Part shown: positions 54,260 through 64,000 of the stretch, piece by piece
How the letters are laid out: every line of letters starts with the position of its first letter
Numbering within the stretch: the stretch's first letter is position 1
Source of the DNA: Gammaproteobacteria bacterium
Lineage (GTDB): Bacteria; Pseudomonadota; Gammaproteobacteria; Steroidobacterales; Steroidobacteraceae
Assembly (NCBI GenBank): GCA_025350055.1
Contig: JANXYK010000064.1
Span: 1 to 64,000, forward strand
Direction: 5' to 3'
DNA length: 64,000 nt
The notes under the pieces: generated by a model
Seen by the model: only the letters and a program-made list of their open reading frames with translations
What the model was told of the DNA's origin: nothing
Databases searched by the model: none
Program-made: the position numbers and the translations under genes

Positions 54260-54949
54260 ATGGCGGGAACACGTGTACGCATGAGCAGCGCGGCTCCGCG
54301 GCAGTTGCCGTTGCTGGCCGATCCGGCTGTCGAAGCACAGTGGCGGGTGAGGCGCAGTGTGCGAGCCCGCCGCCTGTCGGTGCGCGTGTTCCGTGATGGT
54401 GCGGTAGAGATCGTCGCTCCGCCACGCGCGAGCCCGCCGCAAATCGGCGCCTTCGTCGCGCGCCATCGGCCGTGGATCGAGCGGCAATTGCGGCGCACGC
54501 CGCCGGTGGATTGCAGCTTACCGCCCGAATTCCTGGAGCTGCGCGCCACTGGCGAGCGCTGGGTCTGCGAACCCGGAGTCGAGCGCGCGCGGCTGTTCGA
54601 GCGCCTGCGCACGCATGCGTTCAGGGTGCTGGCGCCACAGCTCGCGCTGCTGGCCGATCACATGGGCCTGCGCCGGCCGCGCGTGCAGATCCGCCGCCAG
54701 CGTACGCGTTGGGGCAGCTGTTCGAGCCGCGGCACGATCAGCCTGAACTGCTGCCTGTTGTTCCAGCGGCCGCCGGTCGTGCGCTACCTGCTGGTGCACG
54801 AGCTCACGCATCTGCGCCACATGAATCACGGCGAACATTTCTGGTCCGAGGTCGAGCGCCACGAGCCCGAGTGGCGCGCGCTCGATCGCGAACTGACACA
54901 GGGCTGGACGCAGGTGCCGGCCTGGCTGATGACGCGGAGCGCGCAATGA
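54260..54949 (+). CDS. YgjP-like metallopeptidase-fold protein
   Basis: A 229-residue protein of the YgjP/WLM group. The first half (VRRSVRARRLSVRVFRDGAVEIVAPP, then HRPWIERQLRR) and RTRWGSCSSRGTISLN are characteristic. The zinc motif is VHELTHLRHMNHGEHFW (HExxH plus a distal His). Its role is not well established. The ATG at 54281 is another possible start. The stop overlaps the start of kynA (ATGA), which is probably packing rather than function. Confidence 0.85.
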   Translation: MAGTRVRMSSAAPRQLPLLADPAVEAQWRVRRSVRARRLSVRVFRDGAVEIVAPPRASPPQIGAFVARHRPWIERQLRRTPPVDCSLPPEFLELRATGERWVCEPGVERARLFERLRTHAFRVLAPQLALLADHMGLRRPRVQIRRQRTRWGSCSSRGTISLNCCLLFQRPPVVRYLLVHELTHLRHMNHGEHFWSEVERHEPEWRALDRELTQGWTQVPAWLMTRSAQ

Positions 54950-55821
54950 GCGACAAGCCACCACTGCAACCGCCGCCGCTCGAACATGCCGGCAGTGTCG
55001 ATCTCAGCGATGAGAAGGTGCACTGGGACCTGGGCAGCTCGCAGTCCTACGGCGAATACCTGCACCTTGACCTGCTGCTGGCCGCGCAGCAGCCGCTCAC
55101 CGCGGAACACAGCGAAATGCTGTTCATCGTCGTGCACCAGGTCTCTGAGCTGTGGATGCGGCTGCTGCGTCACGAGCTGGCCGGCGTGATGAACTGCGTG
55201 CGGCGCGATGATCTCGACCCCTCGTTCAAGATGCTGGGCCGCATCGCCCGGGTGCAGACCCAGTTGCAGGCCGTGTGGGAAGTGCTCTCGACCATGACGC
55301 CCTTCGACTACTCGGCGTTTCGCAATGCGCTGGGTCGCTCGTCGGGATTCCAGTCCTACCAGTACCGCCTGATCGAATTCCTGCTCGGCAACAAGACCGC
55401 GGCGCTGATCGAAGTGCACAAGCGCGACCCGAAGATCTACGACGAGCTCAAGCGCACGCTGGATGCACCCGGTCTCTACGATGAGGTGTTGCGGTTGCTG
55501 TCACGTCGTGGGTACGGGGTGCCGCAGGAGCTGCTGACGCGCGATTTCTCATTGCCCTACGTGGCCAGCAAGCAGGTCACTGGCGCCTGGCTCGGCGTAT
55601 ATCACAATGCCGAGAAAGACTGGGACCTGTACGAGCTGGCAGAGCGGCTGGTCGATCTCGATCATCGCTTCCAGCTGTGGCGCTTCCAGCACATGAAGAC
55701 CGTGGAGCGCATCATCGGCTACAAGCCGGGCACCGGCGGCACGGCCGGCGTTTCCTATCTGGCCAAGGCGCTGCGGCTTAGGCTGTTCCCGGAGCTGTGG
55801 GAGATGCGGACCTCGATGTAG
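54946..55821 (+). CDS. kynA: Tryptophan 2,3-dioxygenase
   Basis: A haem enzyme that opens the tryptophan indole ring to N-formylkynurenine, 291 residues. YGEYLHLDLLLAAQ, EMLFIVVHQVSELWMRLL, GFQSYQYRLIEFLLGN and the C-terminal QHMKTVERIIGYKPGTGGTAG (haem-binding His and substrate loop) define it. No other kynurenine-pathway gene is adjacent. Its last 44 bases overlap the 3' end of msrQ on the other strand. Confidence 0.95.
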   Translation: MSDKPPLQPPPLEHAGSVDLSDEKVHWDLGSSQSYGEYLHLDLLLAAQQPLTAEHSEMLFIVVHQVSELWMRLLRHELAGVMNCVRRDDLDPSFKMLGRIARVQTQLQAVWEVLSTMTPFDYSAFRNALGRSSGFQSYQYRLIEFLLGNKTAALIEVHKRDPKIYDELKRTLDAPGLYDEVLRLLSRRGYGVPQELLTRDFSLPYVASKQVTGAWLGVYHNAEKDWDLYELAERLVDLDHRFQLWRFQHMKTVERIIGYKPGTGGTAGVSYLAKALRLRLFPELWEMRTSM

Positions 55822-56443
55822 CACGCTGCCGGCGCCACAGCCGCCAGCCCAGCAGTGCTGCGAGCAGCACGGCATAGATCAGCGGCTCGCGGATGTCCTT
55901 CTTGACCTGCCACCAGTAGTGCCACACGCCCAGTATCGCGATCGGATAGATCAGCCGATGCAGGCTCTGCCAGCGGCGTTTCAGCCGCCGCATCATGCCG
56001 TTGGTGGAAGTGATCGCCAGCGGCAGCAGCAGCAGCAGCGCGGCAAAGCCGATCGTGATGTAGGGGCGCTTGTAGATGTCCTTCAGGATCAGGCTCCCGC
56101 TGAAGCCCTGGATCGCGCCCACATAGTTGATGAAATGCAGCAGCGCATAAGTGAAGGCGAACACGCCGAGCATGCGCCGCAGCCGCAGCAGATGGGCGTT
56201 GCCGCTGAGCTGACGGAGCGGTGTTACGGCCAGCGTGATCAGCAGCAGGTTGAGCGCTGTGTGTCCGAGTATGCCCAGCACCTTGCGCGGCGGGTCCACG
56301 CCCAGCGCAGGCACCGGCAGACCCAGCGCGCCGCTGATACACCAGGCCAATGGCACCAGGCAGGCGATGAACAGCAGCGGTTTATAGATGAAGCGGTAGC
56401 GTCGCTCGGTGCTGCCGGGCAGTCGTGAGCTGGCGTTGCTCAT
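55778..56443 (-). CDS. msrQ: MsrQ haem-binding membrane subunit
   Basis: A 221-residue b-type cytochrome of the ferric-reductase-like family with about six membrane helices. It passes electrons to MsrP to repair methionine sulfoxide in periplasmic proteins. Haem-ligand His residues lie in GHTALNLLLI, TYALLHFINYVG and LHRLIYPIAILGVWHYWW. The ATG overlaps the msrP stop by one base. The last 15 residues are Arg/Ser-rich and encoded over the kynA 3' end. Confidence 0.92.
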   Translation of the reverse strand: MSNASSRLPGSTERRYRFIYKPLLFIACLVPLAWCISGALGLPVPALGVDPPRKVLGILGHTALNLLLITLAVTPLRQLSGNAHLLRLRRMLGVFAFTYALLHFINYVGAIQGFSGSLILKDIYKRPYITIGFAALLLLLPLAITSTNGMMRRLKRRWQSLHRLIYPIAILGVWHYWWQVKKDIREPLIYAVLLAALLGWRLWRRQRATSRSASPTAPGTA

Positions 56444-57402
56444 CAGAAATTGCGGCGCAGATCCATGCCCTTGTAGAGGCCAGCGACCTGTTCCGCGTAG
56501 CCATTGAACATCAGCGTGGGTTGTCGTGCGGCGAAGAAGCCGCCACCGATGTGCCGCTCGCTGGCCTGGCTCCAGCGCGGATGATCGACCTCGGGGTTCA
56601 CGTTGGCATAGAAGCCGTATTCCCCAGGTGCCGAGAGCGCCCAGGTGTTGGCCGGCTGGCGTTCGCTGAAGCGGATCTTGACGATCGACTTCGCGCTCTT
56701 GAAGCCGTACTTCCAGGGCAGGTGCAGGCGCAACGGCGCGCCGTTCTGGTTGGGCAAATCGCGTCCGTACACGCCGACCACCATCAACGCCAGCGGATTC
56801 ATCGCCTCGTCAATGCGTAGCGCCTCGACGTAGGGCCAATCGAGCACGCCGCGGCGCTGGCCCGGCATCTGCTTAGGATCCAGCAGGGTCGTGAACTCGA
56901 CGAACTTGGCGCGCGAGGTCGGCTTGAACCGTTGCAGCAGATCGGCCAGCGGAAAGCCCACCCAGGGAATCACCATCGACCAGGCTTCCACGCACCGATG
57001 CCGGTAGATGCGCTCCTCAAGTGGGTGAGGCTTGAGAATGTCCTCGATCGTGAACGTGCCGGTGACCGACGCTTCACCCGCGATCGTCACGCTCCACGGC
57101 CGCGTATGCAACGATCCGGCATTGGCAGCCGGATCAGATTTGTCGAGGCCGAACTCATAGAAATTGTTGTAGCCGCTGATGTCTTCGAAAGTATTGGGCT
57201 TGTCGGTGACCGAGTAGCGGGCATTGCGGGTGTACTTGAGCGTGGCGAGCGGCGCGGCCGGCGCGTTGGCGCTGGCCCGTGCAGGCAGCAGTGCGGACGC
57301 GCTCAGGCCCAGCGCGCCCGCCAGCAGGTCGCGCCGCATATGGAAATAGCGCTCGGCCGTGATTTCCGAAGGTCGGATGGCGGCTGGTCGTGGCATCCGC
57401 AT
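56443..57402 (-). CDS. msrP: Periplasmic methionine sulfoxide reductase, molybdopterin subunit
   Basis: A 319-residue molybdoenzyme exported by Tat. The twin Arg lies at 23-24 ([12 protein letters not shown]), after an N-terminal segment ([10 protein letters not shown]) that parallels E. coli MsrP, which supports this start. The Mo-ligating Cys is C137 in [49 protein letters not shown] is the family core. It precedes and overlaps msrQ. A HAD phosphatase gene ends 21 bases upstream on the same strand. Confidence 0.94.
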   Translation of the reverse strand: MRMPRPAAIRPSEITAERYFHMRRDLLAGALGLSASALLPARASANAPAAPLATLKYTRNARYSVTDKPNTFEDISGYNNFYEFGLDKSDPAANAGSLHTRPWSVTIAGEASVTGTFTIEDILKPHPLEERIYRHRCVEAWSMVIPWVGFPLADLLQRFKPTSRAKFVEFTTLLDPKQMPGQRRGVLDWPYVEALRIDEAMNPLALMVVGVYGRDLPNQNGAPLRLHLPWKYGFKSAKSIVKIRFSERQPANTWALSAPGEYGFYANVNPEVDHPRWSQASERHIGGGFFAARQPTLMFNGYAEQVAGLYKGMDLRRNF

Positions 57403-57423
57403 GGCGTGTGCTCCGCAGTGGAT

Positions 57424-58149
57424 TCAGGGTTGAGTATGAGCGCGCGACGGGCTCGGCGCCACAGCCGGTGTGCACCAGCGTACAACCCGGATGTTGGCGC
57501 TACCATCCAGGTCCTGCGCTGAACCATTCACGTAGACGCCCTCACTTACCAGCCGCAGGTGTGGCAGGTCAGCGCGTGAGTTGCCGTAGGCAATGCTCGT
57601 CACTGCAACGCGCGAGGTCGCAGCATCGGTGGTTGCCGCGTGCCGCTGCAGCAGTGCGCGCACGCAGCGGACTTTCTCCTCGCCACGGCGATTGGCGGAG
57701 GCGAGCGCGCCCTCTAGCCCGCCGTCGGCACGCCAGCGCATTTCTGTGCATATGACTTCATCGAAGCCGAGCGCGGCGCCGATTGCCGGCACATAGAGGT
57801 CAGGGCTTGCCGAGAGCAGCACCAGGTGCGCGCCGGCGCTGCGCTGCGCGTCGATCTGCTGCAGCGCTTCGGCAAACACGCCGCCGTTCAGCAGGCGTGC
57901 CACGAAAATGCGATTCCAGTCTTCCAGCTCGGCACGCGGCAGGCCGCCAAGCACCAGCCGGATGACACCGCTCTTGAGTGGGCCGCGATCAGCACCGTCG
58001 ACGCAGAAGCGCAGCAGCGGCAGCAGCAGCAGGGGAACTCGCCACAGCCGCGCAGGTCGCCGTCGCAGCAGGTAACCCGCAATGTAGTGCTGCAGCGTAT
58101 CGCTGCGCGTGATCGTGCCATCAAGATCAAAGATGGCGAGTGCGGGCAC
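57424..58149 (-). CDS. HAD-IB family phosphatase
   Basis: A 241-residue HAD hydrolase of the SerB-like IB subfamily. Motif I is FDLDGTITRSD with the nucleophile Asp and the acid Asp. Motif II is VLLSASPD (catalytic Ser/Thr), and motif III/IV is YGNSRADLPHLR. The cap has a hydrophobic patch (LWRVPLLLLPLLRFCV) that might associate with a membrane. The ATG directly follows the acnA stop. The substrate is unknown. Confidence 0.85.
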   Translation of the reverse strand: MPALAIFDLDGTITRSDTLQHYIAGYLLRRRPARLWRVPLLLLPLLRFCVDGADRGPLKSGVIRLVLGGLPRAELEDWNRIFVARLLNGGVFAEALQQIDAQRSAGAHLVLLSASPDLYVPAIGAALGFDEVICTEMRWRADGGLEGALASANRRGEEKVRCVRALLQRHAATTDAATSRVAVTSIAYGNSRADLPHLRLVSEGVYVNGSAQDLDGSANIRVVRWCTPAVAPSPSRAHTQP

Positions 58150-60852
58150 TCAGGCTGCCTTGCTGCCACCCGCCAGTTGCCGCAGCACATAGTGCAGGAT
58201 GCCGCCGTGCCGGAAGTACTCGCGTTCCTTCGGCGTATCGATGCGCACCCGCGCCTCGAAGCGGATCGCTGCGCCACTATCCGGAGTCGCCACTACCGTG
58301 ACGCCGGTGGCGCTGCCGCCGGCCAGGCCCTGGATCTCGAAGCGCTCGCGGCCCGTGAGTTTCAGACTCTGCGCGTTCTGGCCGTCCTTGAACTGCAGCG
58401 GCAACACGCCCATGCCGATCAGGTTGGAGCGATGGATGCGCTCGAAACTTTCGGCGATCACAGCGCGTACGCCCAGCAGCATGGTGCCCTTGGCTGCCCA
58501 GTCACGTGAGGAACCGGTGCCGTATTCCTTGCCGGCCAGGATGATCAGCGGCGTCTGCTCCGTCTGGTAACGCATCGCCGCGTCGAAGATGCTCAGCTGT
58601 TCGCCGCTGGGAATGTGCACGGTGATGCCACCCTCGGTGCCCGGCAGCAGCAGGTTCTTCAGCCGGATGTTGGCGAAGGTGCCGCGCACCATCACCTCAT
58701 GATTGCCACGACGCGCGCCGTACTGGTTGAAGTCGACCGGCTGCACGCCCTGCGCCATCAGGTATTGCGCCGCCGGGCTGCTCTTGGCGATGTTGCCGGC
58801 GGGCGAAATGTGATCGGTGGTAACCGAGTCGCCGAGCAACGCGAGCGCACGCGCACCGCTGATTTCACCTACGGCCTTCGGCTGCATGCCCATACCGTCG
58901 AAGTAGGGCGGGTTCTTCACGTAAGTGGACTTTGGATCCCAGGCATAGCTCTTGCCGGCTGGCACCTTGATGCCCTGCCAACGCTCATCGCCCTTGAACA
59001 CGCCAGCGTAGCTGTTGCGGAACATCGCCGAGCCGATGTTCTGGTGCACGCAGTCGGCGACTTCGCGTGAGGAGGGCCAGATATCCTTCAGGAACACCGG
59101 GCGGCCGTCACTGCCGGTGCCCAGCGGTTCGGTGTTGAGATCGAGGTCGAGCGTGCCGGCCAGCGCATAGGCCACGACCAGCGGCGGCGAAGCCAGGAAA
59201 TTCATCTTCACTTCCGGGTGCACGCGCCCATCGAAATTGCGGTTGCCCGAAAGCACCGCGCAGCCAATGACATCGCCGGCTTTCACCGCAGCCGAGATTT
59301 CGGGCTTGAGCGGGCCAGAGTTGCCTATGCAAGTCGTGCAACCGTATCCCACCAGGTCGAAGCCGATGCCGGCCAGCTCATCGAGCAGCTTGGCGCTGCT
59401 GAGATAGTCAGACACGACGCGCGAGCCTGGCGCCAGGCTGGTCTTCACCCAGGGTTTCGAGTTCAGCCCGCGCTGGCGTGCATTGCGGGCCACGAGGCCC
59501 GCGGCAATCATCACGTAGGGATTCGAAGTGTTGGTGCAGCTGGTGATCGCGGCGATCAGCACGGCACCGTCGGCCACTTCATAGTTCTGTTTGCCGCTGG
59601 TGGCCTGCGCCTTGCCAGTGGCCGAGGGATTTTTCTTGCTGCGCTCGGCTGCCATGCGAGCGTGATGCGTGCGGAAGGTGTCTTTCGCCACGCGCAGCGG
59701 CACGCGATCCTGCGGCCGGCTCGGGCCCGCGAGGCTGGGCTCGACGGTGCCGAGGTCGAGCTCGAGCACGTCGGTGTACTGCGCATCGGCTACGCCGTTC
59801 ACGCGCCACAGGCCCAGCGTCTTGGCATAGGCCTCGACCAGTGCCACCTGTGCCGGCGGCCGACCCGAGAGCTCGAGATAGCGGATGGTCTCTTCATCGA
59901 TCGGAAATATCGCGCAGGTGCTGCCGAATTCGGGCGACATGTTGCCGATGGTGGCGCGATCGGCGAGCGGCAGATTGGCAAGGCCGTCGCCGAAGAACTC
60001 GACGAACTTGTCGACCACGCCTTGCTTGCGCAGAATCTCGGTGACCGTGAGCACCAGGTCGGTCGCGGTCGCGCCGGCCGGCAGGCTCCCTTTGAGCTTG
60101 AAGCCGATCACCTGCGGAATCAGCATCGTCACCGGTTGGCCCAGCATCGCGGCTTCGGCTTCGATGCCGCCCACGCCCCAGCCGAGTACGCCCAGGCCGT
60201 TGATCATCGTGGTGTGCGAGTCGGTGCCGACCACGGTATCGGGATAGGCCTGGCGCACGGCGGCGCCCTGACTGTCATCGTGACCGAACACCACGCGCCC
60301 GAGGAACTCGAGATTCACCTGGTGCACGATGCCGGTGTTGGGCGGTACCACCTTGAAGTTGCGGAACGCGCTCTGGCCCCAGCGCAGGAAGGCGTAGCGT
60401 TCGCCATTGCGGCCGAACTCGATCCGGTTGTTGTCAGCCAGTGCCTGGGCGGTGCCGTATTCGTCGACCTGCACCGAGTGATCGATCACGAGTTCTGCGG
60501 GCGCCAGCGGGTTCACCTTGTCGGCGTCGCCACCGAGTCGCGTGATCGCCTCGCGCATCGCGGCGAGGTCGACGACGCAAGGCACGCCCGTGAAGTCCTG
60601 CATGATCACGCGCGCGGGTGTGAACGAGATTTCGTAGGAGGGTTGAGCCTTGGGATCCCAGTTGAGCAGTGCCTCGATATCCTTGCGCGTGACATTGACG
60701 CCATCCTCGAAGCGCAGCAGGTTCTCGAGCAGGATCTTGAGCGAATAGGGGAGGCGCGCAACGCGCTCTGCACCCAGTGCCTTGATGTTGTGGATCTGGT
60801 AGGTGGCGTCGCCCGATCTGAGTGTAGTGCGTGCCTGGTAGCTGTCAGTCAT
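58150..60852 (-). CDS. acnA: Aconitate hydratase A
   Basis: The [4Fe-4S] TCA-cycle enzyme that interconverts citrate and isocitrate, 900 residues. [49 protein letters not shown] and [14 protein letters not shown] (cluster Cys in the last two), [17 protein letters not shown] and [11 protein letters not shown] are all diagnostic of the AcnA/IRP type. The start is fixed by GGAGG four bases before the ATG at 60852. The frame stays open further upstream, but there it is antisense to mnmA. mnmA ends 49 bases upstream. Confidence 0.96.
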   Translation of the reverse strand: MTDSYQARTTLRSGDATYQIHNIKALGAERVARLPYSLKILLENLLRFEDGVNVTRKDIEALLNWDPKAQPSYEISFTPARVIMQDFTGVPCVVDLAAMREAITRLGGDADKVNPLAPAELVIDHSVQVDEYGTAQALADNNRIEFGRNGERYAFLRWGQSAFRNFKVVPPNTGIVHQVNLEFLGRVVFGHDDSQGAAVRQAYPDTVVGTDSHTTMINGLGVLGWGVGGIEAEAAMLGQPVTMLIPQVIGFKLKGSLPAGATATDLVLTVTEILRKQGVVDKFVEFFGDGLANLPLADRATIGNMSPEFGSTCAIFPIDEETIRYLELSGRPPAQVALVEAYAKTLGLWRVNGVADAQYTDVLELDLGTVEPSLAGPSRPQDRVPLRVAKDTFRTHHARMAAERSKKNPSATGKAQATSGKQNYEVADGAVLIAAITSCTNTSNPYVMIAAGLVARNARQRGLNSKPWVKTSLAPGSRVVSDYLSSAKLLDELAGIGFDLVGYGCTTCIGNSGPLKPEISAAVKAGDVIGCAVLSGNRNFDGRVHPEVKMNFLASPPLVVAYALAGTLDLDLNTEPLGTGSDGRPVFLKDIWPSSREVADCVHQNIGSAMFRNSYAGVFKGDERWQGIKVPAGKSYAWDPKSTYVKNPPYFDGMGMQPKAVGEISGARALALLGDSVTTDHISPAGNIAKSSPAAQYLMAQGVQPVDFNQYGARRGNHEVMVRGTFANIRLKNLLLPGTEGGITVHIPSGEQLSIFDAAMRYQTEQTPLIILAGKEYGTGSSRDWAAKGTMLLGVRAVIAESFERIHRSNLIGMGVLPLQFKDGQNAQSLKLTGRERFEIQGLAGGSATGVTVVATPDSGAAIRFEARVRIDTPKEREYFRHGGILHYVLRQLAGGSKAA

Positions 60853-60901
60853 GTGTCCTCCAAATCGGCAGCGGGCAAGGCGCCCGGCCGCAACCTGCTC
60901 A

Positions 60902-61987
60902 TTATAAGGTTTCCTCGATGACGCCGCCGCCCAGGCAGCGTTCACCGACATACAGCGCCGCAGTCTGGCCGGGTGTCGCGGCCCACTGCGGGCTTTCCAT
61001 GTGCAGCAGTGGACCGTGATCGGGTTGCAATTCCACCCTGGCAGCTTGATCGGCCTGGCGATAGCGCAGCTTGACGCCAGCATCGAATACTGTGACGGGC
61101 GGCTCGCACAGCCAGTTGATGGCGCCGGTGCGCACCATGCCCACGGCCAGCGCGGCGCGCTCGGCCCCCTGCACGACCTGCAGCGCATTGCGGGCCGGGA
61201 TCTTGCGCGCCACGTACCAGGGTTCAGCGGCACTGCCGCGCACGCCGCCGATCTCGAGACCGCCGCGCTGACCCAGCGTATAGAAGGGCAAGCCGCGATG
61301 CTGCCCCAGTGCGCGGCCGTCGAGCGTCTCGATGGGGCCCGGCGTCTGGGGCAGGTAGTGCGCCAGGAACTGCGCGAAGGGGCGCTCGCCGATGAAGCAG
61401 ATGCCGGTGCTGTCGGCCTTGTCATGCACCGGCAGGCCGGCGCGCAGTGCGCGCTCGCGCACCTCGGTTTTGTGCAGATCACCAAGCGGGAACAGCACCT
61501 GGGCGAATCGCGCGCGCTCCACGCCACAGAGAAAATACGACTGGTCCTTGCTGCTGTCACGGGCGCGCAGCAGTGCCGGGCCGTCCTCAGCCTGCTCGAG
61601 GCGCGCGTAGTGACCGGTGGCGAAGGCGCTGGCGCCGAGTCGCTGCGCGTAGCGCAGGCAGGCGCCGAACTTGATCTCGCGATTGCATAGCACATCCGGA
61701 TTGGGGGTGCGGCCGCGCCGGTATTCGGCCAGGAATTCCTCGAACACCAGCCGGCGATAGTCGTCGGCAAAACTCACGCGATGCAGGACAATGCCCAGCT
61801 CGCGTGCCACCGCGCGCGCATCCTGGTAATCCTGTGCATCGGTGCAGTAGTTATCCTGGTCCTCCCAGTTGCTCATGTACAGGCCGTGCACCTCGAAGCC
61901 GCGCTCGAGCAGCAGCAGCGCTGCGACCGCGGAATCCACGCCGCCCGACAGACCTGCCACCACACGCGCGCCGCGCTGCGCGCTCAC
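60902..61987 (-). CDS. mnmA: tRNA-specific 2-thiouridylase
   Basis: Makes s2U34 in tRNA-Lys, -Glu and -Gln. It has 361 residues. The PP-loop is [15 protein letters not shown]. The catalytic Cys pair lies in [13 protein letters not shown] and [14 protein letters not shown], and YYTLGQR-like [14 protein letters not shown] is present. The start is a GTG. nudJ ends 24 bases upstream, the same order as in E. coli, but hflD, which follows mnmA there, is replaced by acnA. Confidence 0.96.
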   Translation of the reverse strand: MSAQRGARVVAGLSGGVDSAVAALLLLERGFEVHGLYMSNWEDQDNYCTDAQDYQDARAVARELGIVLHRVSFADDYRRLVFEEFLAEYRRGRTPNPDVLCNREIKFGACLRYAQRLGASAFATGHYARLEQAEDGPALLRARDSSKDQSYFLCGVERARFAQVLFPLGDLHKTEVRERALRAGLPVHDKADSTGICFIGERPFAQFLAHYLPQTPGPIETLDGRALGQHRGLPFYTLGQRGGLEIGGVRGSAAEPWYVARKIPARNALQVVQGAERAALAVGMVRTGAINWLCEPPVTVFDAGVKLRYRQADQAARVELQPDHGPLLHMESPQWAATPGQTAALYVGERCLGGGVIEETL

Positions 61988-62011
61988 CTGGCAGCGCTCA
62001 CGTAGTGCCGC

Positions 62012-62458
62012 TCATGAATTCGCAGCGCTCATCACCGTGTTCAAGGGCAGCCGCGCGCCAGCCAGGTAGTCATCGATGCATTGCATGACCATCGGTGTGC
62101 GTGCCGGCAGTGCCAGCAGCTGCGTGCGCGTCAGCCAGTGCGCGGCGACCACCGGCGTATCGAGCGCGCGCCCGGGCTCGTGATCGCGGACGCTCCCGGC
62201 GTAAGCAAATCGCAAGGTGCTGCGCGGCTTTCCCGGGGCATGCCAGCGGTACACGCCCAGTAGCCACTTGGGCTCGAAGTGCCAGGCGGTTTCCTCCAGC
62301 GTTTCGCGGCGCACGGCCTGCAGGAAATCCTCGCCCGCCTCGACGTGTCCGGCAGGCTGGTTGTAGACCAGCCGATTGGCGATGCGCTCCTCCACGACCA
62401 GGAAGTGACCGTCGCGCTCGACGACCGCGGCCACGGTGATATCAGGCTTCCAACTCAT
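62012..62458 (-). CDS. nudJ: NUDIX hydrolase, NudJ type
   Basis: A 148-residue pyrophosphatase. E. coli NudJ acts on nucleoside di/triphosphates and HMP-PP. The Nudix box reads GHVEAGEDFLQAVRRETLEETAW, with the Gly normally before the final hydrophobic residue replaced by Ala. PDITVAAVVERDGHFLVVEER is the N-terminal strand. The position directly before mnmA is conserved in gammaproteobacteria and supports the name. Confidence 0.88.
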   Translation of the reverse strand: MSWKPDITVAAVVERDGHFLVVEERIANRLVYNQPAGHVEAGEDFLQAVRRETLEETAWHFEPKWLLGVYRWHAPGKPRSTLRFAYAGSVRDHEPGRALDTPVVAAHWLTRTQLLALPARTPMVMQCIDDYLAGARLPLNTVMSAANS

Positions 62459-62529
62459 GGCGCCAGTATACGGTTCGGGACGACCGGTAGTGCCGGTCAG
62501 GCGCGGCCAGGTGGCAGCGCCGGTGCTGC

Positions 62530-63114
62530 CTACATGTTGGCGGAACGGCGCAGGAAGTGTGCGCCGCTGGCCTGCCAGGCGATGTCGAACTCTTGCAGGT
62601 ACTGGCGCGCCAGCGGCGGACTGTTGACGGCGGCGATGCCTTCCCAGCGCTCGGCATTCAGCCGGTAGACGATGCCGCGATCATCGGCGATGCAATAAGA
62701 AGAGGTGTAGTGGTAATGCTCGGGCAGCAGGATGCGGATCTCGAGATAACTGGTCAGGCGCTTGGCCATCGACATGAAGCGGTTGCTCGAGCCGGAATGA
62801 CGGGTGTGATCGCGCACCAGGATGCGCACCTTCGCGAAGCTGTGGCTGAGCACGAAGCGCTTGAGCACTTCGATCACCTGCGGATTGTCGTACAGCGGTG
62901 GCTCGAGGTCCGGCGTGAAGATCGAGATCAGGCGCTGGCCCGTAGCGGCGACCGCTGCGGTGGACTGGCACACTTCGGCCAGCGTGCTGAGCACCCGCAG
63001 TTCATCGGCGGCCGGCATCGGCAATGGAATTGTCAACGGCGGCGCTACGCGCTCGGCCGCGGCCATGCTTTCCAGCCAGGTTTCGGTGGTCGTGTTGTGC
63101 TTGTCTGCGCCCAC
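62530..63114 (-). CDS. Conserved protein of unknown function (194 residues)
   Basis: I recognise no named function. The body has a regular alternation of helices and strands (LSTLAEVCQSTAAVAATGQRLI, VLKRFVLSHSFAKVRILVRDH, YLEIRILLPEHYHYTSSYCIADDRG). There is no signal peptide or membrane helix. The FVLSHSFAKVRILVRD and YLEIRILLPEHYH strands resemble the core of phospholipase-D-like domains, but no HxKxxxxD motif is seen. It lies between purB and nudJ, facing the same way. Confidence 0.7.
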   Translation of the reverse strand: MGADKHNTTTETWLESMAAAERVAPPLTIPLPMPAADELRVLSTLAEVCQSTAAVAATGQRLISIFTPDLEPPLYDNPQVIEVLKRFVLSHSFAKVRILVRDHTRHSGSSNRFMSMAKRLTSYLEIRILLPEHYHYTSSYCIADDRGIVYRLNAERWEGIAAVNSPPLARQYLQEFDIAWQASGAHFLRRSANM

Positions 63115-63230
63115 GCCATTTGCCTAAATACGCACCAGATCGGCGTCTGATCATGGTAGGCAGGGGCGGGCCGGCTACCGGCCGAACGGATCACGCTTGC
63201 GCCGCGGCGGAATGTGACGCGCGCCGCAGA

Positions 63231-64000
<770 letters not shown>

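Noticed and set aside
59218-60921. 567-codon frame antisense to acnA
   Set aside because: Shadow frame; no motifs, and the whole length is covered by aconitase coding sequence.
60853-61770. 300-residue extension upstream of acnA in the same frame
   Set aside because: It is antisense to mnmA, and GGAGG followed by ATG at 60852 marks the true acnA start.

Overview
The window is dense, GC-rich bacterial chromosome with almost no spare DNA; no intergenic gap exceeds about 220 bases. Several conserved gene orders point to a gammaproteobacterium: tig-clpP-clpX-lon-ppiD, mltD with a yafS-like methyltransferase-rnhA-dnaQ, a fused thrA followed by thrB-thrC, nudJ-mnmA near purB, and msrP-msrQ. The GC content, the frequent GTG/TTG starts and the envelope repertoire suggest a Xanthomonadales/Nevskiales/Steroidobacter-like lineage. 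That placement is inference. No transposase, integrase, phage gene or CRISPR array was seen.

Layout. (1) 1-3028: gltX and cysS. (2) 3031-10390: eight tightly packed genes for a CDP-linked, probably C-methylated deoxysugar and its transfer, lying between cysS and folD. (3) 10375-14200: folD, four tRNAs (Pro, Arg, His, Lys), a MetF-like reductase, an aldo/keto reductase, a small unknown gene and tRNA-Leu. (4) 14241-23498: trigger factor, ClpP, ClpX, Lon (with a good heat-shock promoter and a KDKS repeat insert), tRNA-Val, an AraC regulator that looks frameshifted at its start, tRNA-Asp and PpiD; hupB, usually between lon and ppiD, is absent. (5) 23713-30368: aroQ, then the most unusual locus, described below. 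(6) 30439-40381: fabI, mltD, yafS-like, rnhA, dnaQ, a UDP-glucuronate 4-epimerase, pgi, and an SDR / FAH-hydrolase / DenD-like trio. (7) 40387-47954: an Ig-like lipoprotein, a secreted subtilase with a GlyGly-CTERM-like tail, and an ABC-2 exporter operon. (8) 48073-53412: thrABC plus a NERD-domain membrane protein. (9) 53409-64000: tatD, a YgjP-like metallopeptidase, kynA, then a leftward run purB - unknown - nudJ - mnmA - acnA - HAD phosphatase - msrP - msrQ. purB runs off the window.

The locus at 24276-30368 is the best candidate for an undescribed system. Reading leftward it encodes an outer-membrane-type protein with an N-terminal CxxCH haem motif, a TorF-family outer-membrane protein, an ECF sigma factor, a zinc-finger anti-sigma factor and a subtilase. 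The last three genes are translationally coupled (GTGA and TGATG overlaps). Divergently lies a lipoprotein with an Ig-like domain, two CHRD domains and a C-terminal cytochrome-c-like domain. The periplasmic end of the anti-sigma factor resembles a subtilase propeptide and shares an LxADPRV motif with the propeptide region of the subtilase encoded next to it. An identical pair of boxes, GAACC-N16-GTACT, precedes both the sigma gene and the haem-porin gene. This suggests an autoregulated circuit in which a subtilase or its propeptide fold controls an ECF sigma factor that drives a cell-surface cytochrome/porin set. All functional statements about this circuit are inference from sequence.
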